Origin: Panax quinquefolius
Lineage: Eukaryota; Streptophyta; Magnoliopsida; Apiales; Araliaceae
Direction: 5' to 3'
Assembly: GCA_020205615.1 (NCBI GenBank)
Contig: CM035164.1
Location: 122,260,307-122,324,306, forward strand
DNA length: 64,000 nucleotides
Shown: positions 1 through 10,607 of the stretch, piece by piece
How positions within the stretch are numbered: the first letter of the stretch is position 1
Layout of the letters: each line of letters starts with the position of its first letter
Made by a program: the position numbers and the translations under genes
Notes under the pieces: model-generated
The model's database searches: none
Told to the model about the DNA's origin: nothing
What the model saw: the letters and a program-made list of their open reading frames with translations, nothing else

Positions 1-1043
1 AATTGTCACGGTAAATTATTTACTCAAAGGTTCTTTAATGATTAATGTTGAAATCTATATTATCCTGGAAAGTCGTTGATCATTAGGGAGGCTTATCCTA
101 TCAGAATAAATATTATTTAAATAAATTAATTGTTTAATTTATTTATTTAAATAAGATTAGAATTGTTCTAATTGATTTATTCACAACCTAGGTTTAATAT
201 GGAGAACCTAAAGGGTCACACCATAAAAGGAAGAATAATTATTTAAGAAGTTAATGGCATAATCGTAATAATATAAGTTAAGTATATTTAATTTAATCTA
301 TGGTGATAGAATAAATTAAATAGCTTAATATTTATTATTTAATATTTTAGAAATATTAAATATAAATTAATAAGAGGAGTCTTATTAATATTATTACAAT
401 TATTATTATTTTAATTTCTAAAAGAGTTTAGGAATTAATTTAATATAAGTACTCTCATTTATTCCTAATTGGATTAGGAAGGAAAATTAGTTAAAGAGTT
501 TAATTAATTATCCCTAATAAGATTAGGGAGCTTAATTAATTAAAAGAATTTAATTAATTAAATAAATCCCAATTCCTTAATTGTTAAGGTGGGTTGCCCA
601 CATCTATAAATAAGAGGAGTCTTATTATGGGTGGTATGGGTTGTTGACTTTTTCAACATACGTAATATTTCCAATAGTTGGGAGAGTACACCCTTTCTAT
701 AGAGATAGAAAACTAGGGTTAGCCATAACACCCATCTTCTTGAATTTTATTCTTCCTTGGTGGATCACCTCTGAGAGCCAAACACACGGGTGGCTAACGC
801 CGATCAAAGGAAGGAACCAAACCCGGTGGATTCAAGTTGAACGCGAAAAGGATTGGAGGTGAACTTGTGCTTGAGGAAGCTCGATCTTCAAGGGTATGAT
901 TCTTATTCATCTTTTTCGCTTAATTAATAATTATGCATAAAGGGTGATCCGGGTATATGGTTTGTAAAATTTTAAACTCGATTTTTACCACGCTCAAGAT
1001 TTTTATGCAATTTGATTGCGTTATGAATATTACAAACCTAACA
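1..1043 (+). mobile_element. Copia LTR, 3' part, cut by the window edge
   Basis: This is the last 1,043 bases of a long terminal repeat ending in CCTAACA at 1043. It is the reverse complement of 22803-23850 and 30142-31190, which are the ends of the two LTRs of the complete Copia element further right. No primer-binding site follows, so it is a 3' LTR or a solo LTR whose other end lies outside the window. The next five bases are CTACC, the same pentamer that flanks the complete copy. The short open frame near 641-862 is LTR sequence, not a gene. Confidence 0.85.
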
Positions 1044-1395
1044 CTACCGTGTGTTTTAACCAATTTAGTATTTTAACAAAGATAATACTTGAATAACTAC
1101 TACTGTTATTTTTAAACAACTTATATTTGTCGCTTTCTTCATCCAATCGCTTTCCCTTATAGGGGCCCACATGGTAATACTACAAGGCCGCATTTAATAT
1201 TCCCCGACAAATAAATATTCCACGACCAAACGAATATTCCCCAATAACAAATGAATATTTTATAATCACTTGCTTATTTTGAAATATTTGCGTATCTTAC
1301 CCCTAACTATCCACATTAATCAAATCAACCCTTACTATTTCAAAATAATAAATAGAGAAAATTAAATTTCATTAATAATAAGTTGGGGTCTTACA
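1044..1395 (-). mobile_element. Gypsy LTR fragment (5' end), minus strand
   Basis: Read on the minus strand this begins TGTAAGACCC at 1395 and follows the start of the gypsy LTR seen at 11571 and 17477. Shared blocks include the AAATATTTGCGTA area and the GCGACAAATATAAGTTG area (compare 11640-11900). It stops where the Copia LTR begins, so the Copia copy inserted into this older LTR. Confidence 0.75.
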
Positions 1396-3569
1396 GATAT
1401 TTTTGTCTGCGTGTCACTACTGTATTGAGCATAAAATGAACTTACCATAAAATTCACTTTATACTAATCTCTCTCGTGGAATAACATCTACTTGCTCATT
1501 GAAACTTTATTATTCTCCTAAAAAGTAACCTAGAGATCATTTGGAATACCTGGAATTCCAAGCTTATATTTTTATATTTGAAAATTTTTAAATTTAAATT
1601 GTAACTTAATTTAGATAATTTTTTTTTTGAAACATTCCAAAAAGGACCTAGATATATTAAATATATTAATATATTAAAATTTACATATGATGTATAAAAA
1701 GAAGATTAAATTGATGTGAAATTATAAGATTAACAATTTTAGGAGCATGGATCAAATAGTAATGTTTGCGACTCTAACACTCTGTTTCTGAGTTTAGAAC
1801 AGAAAAGAAAAGAATAGAAAACTTGAAGTTTTCCTTTGTGTTGTTTCTGAGTTTTTAATAGAAAATGATAGAAAATTTAAAATTGAGGACATGAGTTGTA
1901 ATTTAAAATTTATTATATTAAAAATTGAGGATAATATGAGAATTATAAAAATCAGGCCAATTTTGGACGGAAAACTTTAGCAAGAAAAGTGGCCAAGTTT
2001 TTTATCCATTTTTTTTCTTTTACGTTTATTAAAAAACTCAGAAACATAAAAATTGAAAAGAAAACTTAAATTTTCCGTTTATTTTTTTTTTCTTAATTTT
2101 AAAACTCAAAAACAGAACGTAAGTCTCTTAAATCTTAACTAAGAGTCGGTATTCAGCACAATAAAAAATATTATCTCAATAACAAAATAAACTCTAAAAT
2201 AAAGAATCCAAGAAATTGAAAAACTCTCCCAAAAAAAAAATAGATTTTTTTAAAGTTTCTAGAAGAGAGAAATTATGATATATTAAAGTCTATCTCAATT
2301 CATTTCGGATATATAGAACATATTGGTGAGTTGAGTTGTTTTATGGTCATTAATTTTGAATAGGTCCAAAAAAAGAGTCAAGAAATTATTGTATCAATGA
2401 ATGCAAAGAACCATTCATACGCTTATTTCTCAAGATTTTGTCCCTGGAAATATTATATGCTGCAAATTTAGTTAATTCGTAAAATTTTAAAATATAAAAT
2501 TAAGAAGAAAATCTAGTAAAAATAATTTTAATTGCTACTCCTAACTAAAAAAAAAACTTAAAACAATTACAACATAACTCTTGCAAAATGTTATTTGGGT
2601 GGCTGAAATTTAAATATATTATAATATCAATATTTATTTTTGACAAATTTGATACTATTATTATATACTTGACTAAATAATTTTATTTAGATATATAAAT
2701 AAAGAATTATTATTATTATTCTTTCACCCCCACCGGAATCTTCAACGATAAACTACACTTCTCTCATCTTGTAGATAAATTGATCAATTGACCAATACAA
2801 TAACGATATATAAAAAAAAATTACCTCCTGCGTATCGACATAATATTAATTAATTGATTAAAATTAAGTTAATGCTAACCAACCCCTTTGTCTCTTATAT
2901 CTCTGCATTTCAGTTTCCAAGGATAGGCGGAAAACTCAGCCACGGTTCGAGTCATTTTCACATAAACGTGTGCCGGTACTGCCTGAGTCAACTCAGTTTC
3001 TGATTTATTAATCACTCCTCCTCCGGCCACCCTGAAAGTGAGTCACTGTTTTGTTACGTGTGGGTGTGGCAGTTGAAGTTCCCCTTTTCTCATTAATACA
3101 TACCCCGCCAACCAAATAAGGGAAGAAGAAGAAAGAGTCTGGCAAGTGGCAACTAAAAAAAAGCCTACATTATTAGTTTATTACTCACAAAAGAGGAGAG
3201 AGAAAGATTGATTTCTGTAACTTGCATTTATATACACAAGCAATGGGATTCCATAATCAAAGCTCGTGAAAAAGGTAAAGAGCTCACAAATTAAAAGGGT
3301 CTATACATATACAGATGTATGTATATGTATTTGTGTATTTATGTGTGTATTAAATTATTTTCCAAATGTATTGTTCGTAGTCACAATTTACTTACTTAAT
3401 ACTCATTGCAGGAGGAGAGAGAATTTGGAGTAATGGGATGCACGGAAATCATCATCAATTTTTATCAGTATCACTAGAAATTATGAAATCCCATTATTTC
3501 GAGATGAAGGAGAAAACCAGAGAGATTTATAGGACCTCGTCGTCTTCAGCTCTGTGTTACTATTTAGTT
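1396..3569 (+). promoter_or_regulatory. Upstream region and 5' leader of the receptor kinase
   Basis: This is AT-rich single-copy-looking DNA with no gene seen. A TATA-like TTTATATACA lies at 3227-3236. A possible 5'UTR intron runs 3275-3411 (AAAAG|GTAAAG to CATTGCAG|GAGG). Upstream of that intron, an ATG at 3243 would open a very short reading frame that ends before the intron. The long frame can also start at 3438, which would add 44 hydrophilic residues ahead of the signal peptide. The start at 3570 is preferred because a signal peptide follows it at once. Confidence 0.4.
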
Positions 3570-5485
3570 ATGGAAGTTCAGCTCAAGCTAGCTATTCTAC
3601 TCTTCTTTCTCAACACGGCGGCGACTCAGCAGCTGCCACCGCTGAGTTCCCACGCGGAACTGTCAGCATTGCTCGACCTCCGTTCATCCCTGGGTATTAG
3701 GGCCAAATACTGGCCTAAAAAACCCGACCCTTGTTCTGTTTGGACTGGCATTGAATGCCAAAACGGACGGGTCACCGGAATAAGCTTATCCGGCTTGAGG
3801 CGAACCCAAGTGAGTAAACTTAATCCCCAATTTGCTGTAGATTCGTTGTCAAGTTTTAGTTTGCTGGAATCATTTAATTCCACTGGATTTGCACTTCCCG
3901 GGTCAATTCCGGACTGGTTGGGGTGGAACCTTAGTGCACTTCAAGTGCTTGATCTTAGGTTTAGTTCAATTATTGGAACTATCCCTGAATCACTTGGTAG
4001 TATGAGTAGGCTTAATTTCATGTGCTTGTCAGGGAACTCCTTAACCGGCAATATACCAGCCTCTTTGGGGCAGTTATCGTCGTTGTCAGTTATTGATCTT
4101 TCGCAAAACTTGTTGACAGGATCAATTCCGTCTTCTTTATCATCTCTTACTAATCTTACCAAGCTGGATTTATCTTCCAATTACTTATCTGGGCCAATTC
4201 TTACTGATTTTGGTTCCCTCTCAAGTCTTGAGTTCTTGAATTTATCCAACAACAGTCTCACTGGTCCGATTCCTTCCCAGCTTGGTAATTTGTTTAGGTT
4301 GGTTGAAGTTGACCTTGGATTTAATTCTTTGTCTGGGTCATTACCGGGGAATTTTGGAAGGTTAGGAAGTTTGCGAAAATTGATAGTTGGAAATAATGAT
4401 CTGGAGGGTCAGTTGACAGGTAATTTGTTCTTCAATTTAACTCAGCTTCAGTATGTGGTCCTGAGTTGGAACCATTTTGTTGGCCATCTTCCCAGCTTTT
4501 CGTGGTCAAGTCACCAATTGCGCCATTTTGATGTATCCGGCAATAACTTTACCGGTGTTTTTCCGAACCTCACAGCATTTTTTAATGTCACTGATATTTT
4601 GTTCAACTTCTCGAACAATCTATTCTATGGTAGTCTAAATTCTCCAGTTGGAAAGTTTCGATTAGTTGATCTTTCAAATAACTATTTTCAAGGCTCAGCT
4701 CCCAATGACACGGGAAGAAGCGTTACAATTTCTGGGAATTGCTTTCTTAGCGTGCCAGAACAGAGGAGTTCGGAAGATTGTAGGATGTTCTATGGTCAAA
4801 GGGGTCTAACTTTTGATAATGTGGAACCGCCATTGTCGGAAACCCCAAAAAACAAAAACCGATTGGCATATGTAATGGTGGGAGTTTTTGGTGGACTTGG
4901 CTTCATTGTAATTTTGGTGTTGGTGTTGGTACTGCTTTTAAAAACACGTGACAATAGAAATACTGAACAAAGAGGGACTGCTAATGTGAGGCCTCATCCG
5001 GAAGGAGGCAGCATTGAACCTCCTAAAGTTTCTATTAGTTTTTCTGGTCCGGGAGAATCATTTACATACAAGCAGATGCTCCAAGCCACGAGTGATTTTA
5101 GTGATACAAATCTTATTCAGCATGGTCACTCTGGAGACCTCTTCCGAGGAACATTGGAAGGTGAATTCCCTGTAGTTATCAAGAGAGTTGATTTGCGTTC
5201 CTTTACAAAAGAATCTTATATGTTAGAGTTGGATTTATTTAACAAATTCTCCCACACAAGATTGATCCCTCTCTTGGGACACTGCTTGGACCATGAGTAC
5301 GAAAATCTCTTAGTTTACAAATATATGCCAAACGGAGATTTGTTTAATTCCTTGCATAGGTCTATTATTTTGGGAGATGGCTCTCTACAGTCTTTGGATT
5401 GGATCACAAGGCTGAAAATTGCAATAGGAGCTGCAGAAGGTTTATGTTACCTACACCACGAGTGCAACCCTCCTCTTGTCCACAG
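3570..5485 (+). CDS. Receptor kinase exon 1
   Basis: This exon encodes the signal peptide, LRR ectodomain, membrane helix and kinase N-lobe up to the H of HRD. The donor is CCACAG|GTACTT at 5486, leaving two bases (AG) of the Arg codon. The open frame continues 34 bases into the intron by chance. Confidence 0.93.
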
Positions 5486-8400
5486 GTACTTTATAACTTT
5501 CCTTTTCAGCTATTTTTAATTTATTTTTTTGATTCAGATGGGTGACATCTTGCTAATTTGATCTGATTATTCAACCATTATGCATGAGTAGAGCTGTGAA
5601 ATTCCCTTCTGCTTCAGCATTTTCCATTCGTTAAACAGAAAAAAGGAAAAAAAAAGGAAGACAAATGCCTGAGTTGGTATCAGTATTAACAGACTAACAT
5701 TACAAATATTTTCTGCCTCGATTGGAAAGCATACAGGTTAGCTTCATTTATGAAAATGTAGGTTACTAAGTTAATTTTTATGCTGGTGATGTGCCCAGTT
5801 ATATAGTTGCCTTAAAAACTGAGTTAATTAACATGACTGGAAACTAAGTTTCTCTTCGATGACACTTATTAGATTTTATTTTTTTCTTTTCAACATTATT
5901 CTCTTTGCTCAAAATATCTAGAAAAGCAAAAAGTAATAAAGTCACATAGACAGTGCAGACAAGATTATGTATTTTTGTAACATGGAAATACTTATAAACT
6001 AACCAGCGGTTACAGTGCTGATAACATATAATGGCAACTTTAATTAAGTTTCACGCAAAAGTCTGGCATGAAACTTGCACAATCGTTTTAGAAGCAACAG
6101 GAAGTATGAAAATAAGGAAATATCAATGGTGAAAAAAATGATAAAGGAAAGAGTACTAGGCCTTAAATTGATGTCCAAAATATGGATTAGATATAAGGGC
6201 AAGTGATGATGACGAAAATTTGGCATAGATAACTTGGTGTATAACTCCTAGGAATCATCTAGGTATAGATGTCTAGACGAGTTTAAATAGAATGTATTAA
6301 AAGGTGTTTCAAGAAGCCCAAGTTTCGGATTTACAGTGGATTTTGAAATGCTACACCTGCCGTACCATGTTCATAACATAACCGTGAACCTGAAGTTGCA
6401 CACTCCGAAAGAGGCAAAGTTTTTAATTTATGAGGGCTGAGCTGGCTAAATAATTAAACGACTGCTGATCTATGGTTTACTATATATAAGTCATTACTTA
6501 TGAAATTTATCAAAATTAAAAAAAAAAGATAAAAAGAAAGTAATTGTCATTACTTATAAATGTATCCACCCTCAGCCTCACATCAGCTTTATACTCTAGA
6601 TATTCAATGCAAGTGAGCCGTGGCAATCTGGTAGCAGGAGAGGGGGCCTATCACAAACATGGCCAACACCAAATGGTGGAGAGGGTAATCTACCCCGCTA
6701 CAAAAAGTCTTGTATCTATAGTTCAATTCCGTATACCATAGGGTTTTAAGTCAGTTCTACAAAACTTTAGTCCACCTTGCAATCCATTTTACAGATTTCA
6801 TACATAATATTTTTTGGGATTGAAGTTTGAAGCTTTGAGCCTTAGCTGGTCCTAACTATTTTAAATATTTTGTTAAAAGACCATTAGGAGAAACATGCAT
6901 TTTGTACTTGAACAGAAACTAAATTATTGTTCTCTATTTTAACCATCTACAAACACCTAAGAATAAGTTTAGAATATACTAGGCTTTGGCTAAGCTGTTC
7001 TGGGTCAGCGCTTAGCCAGAACTAAAAGTGGGTCTGAACTCTAAACTTAACATTCTATTCACGAGTTCAAAGAATATTAAGTCTTACACAGTTGATCAGA
7101 CAGGTCTTTAGGGCCACTCGTATGCAATCCCACCTGTAAACTTATTTTTTTTCTTCTTATTAATAACTTAGCAGGATCTTCTTTTCATTTTCACACACAT
7201 GTAGTCTCTAGTAATTTTGGATTTCTCAAGTGCTCATAATGGATTGGTAGCTATAGCCTATAAGGGAACATGGATGACACTTCCCTTCTAGTATTTTGAT
7301 GTGTTCCTAAGCTTAATGATTGTAGTAAAAGGTATGTTTCTCTCTAAAAGAGAGAAAAGGATGCCTCAGTGTCCATTACTGATTTGCAGAACTATTAGTA
7401 TACTTATTAACAATATGTATCTGGAAGGAAAGTGCCTATGCCATTTTAATTCAATGCCTTGGTAGAAGTTTATGCAAGGTAATTGAAAAATAATATTATC
7501 TTAACTTTTTTTATAGTCCAATAATTGTGATATCATTTTTTTGGTGGTGAAGAGATATTAAGGCTAGTAGTATCCTTCTTGACGATAAATATGAAGTGCG
7601 ACTTGGAAGCTTGAGTGAAGTTCGTGCTCAAGGAGGGGACAATCACCAGAATGTGATGACACGGTTGCTACGGATACCACAGTGAGTATTTTTCATTATT
7701 TAATTGATTATACATTTTGAATTGTGCATTTTATTCTCCATCATAGTGGTTTATATAGTATTATAATTAATTAACTTAGGTAATCTAGAAGCTAAAAAAA
7801 TATAATAATTGGACATTTAGACCCAAGAAACAATACTTTGAATATGTATTTAACTTATGCTTTCTGCCAAATTTCAGATTTAGGTTTAATTTTCCAAATT
7901 GTTTAATTAAGATAATTCTGTAATTTTTTTGTCGGAGTTAGTGAAATCTTTTTCCTTTTGATGCTATGCAGGACCAATGAGCAGGGAGCTTCTGGTATGT
8001 CCAATACTGTTACATTTAAAGCTACTCTATAGACAACTTGAATGTTTAATGATTTGTTTTTTGTACTTCTAGTAGTTTCATATAATAGTTAAAAGTTTAA
8101 TAGTTAGGCTATTGTTCAAAATCATAGAAAATACATGCCTTGATCCGGGGTATGACTTCGGCTTGCACCCATTCATCTCATTTATGACATATTAAACACT
8201 GCTTGAAGCAGTGCTCATTTTAGCGCGAGTGGGAAGGGTCAGTTTATATATTTCCGTTTCTAATATTTACTTTTTCTGATTAAGTGATCAGTACTTATGT
8301 CCTAGTAGAAGATTTATAGTTGTTTTTTTACAATTTAAAAAGTATCCAAATGCTCCGAATTCATCATATTGCTTGAAGATGATTGTTACTGTATAAAGTG

Positions 8401-9185
8401 TTATATACACTGTCATTGCATTAGATTCTTAGTCTGACCCGTAGCTTCCTACAGACTAAGGTAGAGTCTAAGTAGATATATAAGCACTGAGAATGGATAG
8501 GGTACATATGCTTATATCAACTCACTATATTCAAATTATTTTCTATTGTTGCTTATATTTATAATTCATTTTTTTGGGATAAATAGGGTCATCAAGTGCT
8601 ACTTGTGCTGGTGACGTGTACTGTTTTGGGAAGGTCTTACTTGAGCTTGTAACGGGTAAGCTTGGCATCAGCGAGACAGATGATGCCTCTACGAAGGAGT
8701 GGTTAGAGCAGAAGCTACCCTTCATCGGTATATACGAGAAGGAACAGGTGGCTAAGATTGTTGACCAATCTCTGATCATAGATGAGGACCTCCTGGAAGA
8801 GGTGTGGGCCGTGGCAATTGTAGCCAAGTCATGCCTCAATCCCAAGGCTTCCAGACGTCCACTAATGCGGCATATCCTCAGAGCACTGGAAAACCCTTAT
8901 AAAGTTGTAAGGGAAGAAACCTTTAGCTCTGCAAGAACATCATCTAGGAGGTCCTGGAGTGCAACTCTCTTTGGAAGTTGGCGTCACAGCTCATCAGGGA
9001 GTGCCAACGCCCCAGGCCAAACGAGTAGAGATATTATAACTGGCCTAAAACAGTTTGGTAGAGTAGGCTCTGAAAGCAGTGGTATACATGAATTTTCATC
9101 ATCTCGAAAAAGGTTGTCGAGTGAAATATTTCCTGAACCAATGGAAATGCAAGATGTTGAGAGGCAAGATGAAAATCATCGATAA
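3570..9185 (+). CDS. LRR receptor-like (pseudo)kinase, At2g16250-type
   Basis: The coding sequence joins 3570-5485, 7553-7681, 7972-7994 and 8587-9185 and gives 888 residues; the Arabidopsis relative is about 915. Visible parts, in order, are a signal peptide (1 to about 20, hydrophobic LAILLFFL), an N-terminal LRR cap with the DPCSVWTGIEC cysteine pair, about ten LRRs with LxxLxLSxNxLxGxIP spacing and many N-glycosylation sites, one membrane helix (about 432-457), a juxtamembrane segment, a kinase domain (about 505-790) and a Ser-rich tail. The ATP-site lysine is present (VVIK, K538) and HRD is present (638-640). The glycine loop is degenerate, the usual catalytic-loop Asn is Ser, and DFG is replaced by LGS (656-658). 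The family is known for atypical kinases, so a signalling or scaffold role at the plasma membrane without strong catalysis is inferred. All introns are GT-AG. The 23-nt third exon is needed to keep frame. Confidence 0.93.
5486..7552 (+). other. Receptor kinase intron 1
   Basis: This 2,067-base intron runs from GTACTT to the GGTGAAGAG|AGATATTAAG acceptor. It is AT-rich and I saw no gene or recognisable mobile element in it. Confidence 0.85.
7553..7681 (+). CDS. Receptor kinase exon 2
   Basis: The first base completes Arg of HRD; the exon then reads DIKASSILLDD and ...VRLGSLSEV, the segment where DFG is lost. The donor is CCACA|GTGAGT at 7682. Confidence 0.92.
7972..7994 (+). CDS. Receptor kinase exon 3 (23-nt microexon)
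   Basis: It starts after TATGCAG and ends before GTATGTCC. It adds (Q)TNEQGAS and shifts the phase from 2 to 1, which exon 4 requires. The encoded residues match the activation-segment region of the Arabidopsis relative as I recall it (PQSSEPSS-like). Confidence 0.85.
8587..9185 (+). CDS. Receptor kinase exon 4
   Basis: The acceptor is AAATAG|GGTCATC. The exon encodes the rest of the kinase C-lobe (DVYCFGKVLLELVTGK, EEVWAVAIVAKSCLNP, RRPLMRHILRALENP) and the Ser-rich tail ending SSEIFPEP...DENHR, then TAA at 9183-9185. Confidence 0.94.
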
Positions 9186-10487
9186 ATTTTGATAAAACTG
9201 GGTTAGTGGCAATGCTAGATCTCCTCTTAGAGGTTCTAACGGCTTGATATTACAAGTTCTTATTGAGGTCCCAACCATATATTCCATTTTTTTCAATGCT
9301 AAATGTCATATTTGCGTCCCTAATTGTGTATTGGAAGAAATTGGAGTACAGGTGTAATGGAGAGGATTCAAATCCATTTTTATTTTTTGTAATTGTGAAC
9401 TTTCTTCATCCATTGTTGTAAATTGTAAAATATTCTACTTAAATCCTGCTTTCTATAGATGAAAAGCTTCTTAGATATAGTTGAAGTCTTGAAGACCATT
9501 TTGCCAGGCAATTATACCACTGTATATAAAACTTGTTTCCTAGAAAGTCTTTTTGTTTGCTATTTAGTTTTTATATCTGTAAATTAAGAAGTGGATTGCC
9601 CATGTTTATTTACATCTATGTGCAGCTACTTTACTCAAATTGGAGTGGTTTTTCTTTCTTGTTGTACATGTTACTGTTCAGTCATCGAGAAATTGCTCCG
9701 ACACTCCTCATTCAATTCTACCTATGTTGGTAGGTTCACATAATGTGCAACAAATATAAACGCCCGTATGAGAACACCCAAAAACTAATTCATGTATAGG
9801 CATATTTTATCCAAATATTAGCACGTCAGGTTCTCGCATGCTCTCTACAGGTTATAAAGCTCTTAGAAATAGAGTGCATATAAATCCAAAAACATCCAAA
9901 GGATAGAAAAGGTAAGGAAATGCAGTAGTACAGTATTGTTATCAATAACATGTAGAATTAAGACGTGAAACTTTAACTTTCGACGATTACAAATCTGATG
10001 TTAAAACTTAAAGCGTATCTCTCCCTCATGCTGTCGTGTTGACCAACTTACCAATAAAGTTAACTTCATGATCCCAATAATATATTGCCTCAACCATTTG
10101 GATGTTGATTATAAATGATGATGACGAAATGTAATTTCAGTGTCTTGCATTACCTACACGAGGATAGTTGATGCAGCATCCGCGTTCATGTATGGAACCC
10201 GTAACACAAAATATGCCTTGCTTTGCACAAGGAATCAACGAAGGAACATAACACAAAAACATATGTATTATACAGTCAACTACAGTTTGAGTTGTGGTTA
10301 TTCATTCACAGATCCAATCCCTTGAAGTTAGCAGCAACTTTCAAACTACAAAGAAACACCCATAGAGAAAGAGGGGAAGGTTCAAAAGGAAAAGAGACAT
10401 AAGTTCATTCCCATGATTTTTAGGGGATAACAGAGATAGAGCTCCCTCAAATAGCTGTATTTGACAGTTTTGAGCGAAAATAGCTTT
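9186..10487. other. Intergenic region between two convergent genes
   Basis: About 1.3 kb holding the 3' UTRs of the receptor kinase (+) and the nucleotidase (-). It is AT-rich. No additional gene or repeat was recognised; the short frames here are not conserved-looking. Confidence 0.6.
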
Positions 10488-10607
10488 TCATCCAAGCACA
10501 TCATTTTCATGAGGCAGAAGATCTCCAATCGGCCTATAGTATTTGTCGGGGGAGTACAGGCACAGGTTTGTCACCTGGCTGGTATAGAGGCAAGCAAATC
10601 TTTGTAC
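10488..10607 (-). CDS. Nucleotidase exon 12 (C-terminus)
   Basis: The acceptor is TTATGTAG|GTACAA. It reads [20 protein letters not shown] then [19 protein letters not shown] and TGA at 10490-10488. The family ending is normally DKYYRPSEDFMPHE..., so the C-terminus is complete. Confidence 0.92.
   Translation of the reverse strand, partial: VQRFACLYTSQVTNLCLYSPDKYYRPIGDLLPHENDVLG

Noticed and set aside
641..862. 73-codon open frame
   Set aside because: It lies in the Copia LTR and its counterpart in the other LTR copies is broken; not a gene.
3626..4180. Antisense frames over receptor kinase exon 1
   Set aside because: They are shadows of the LRR coding sequence.
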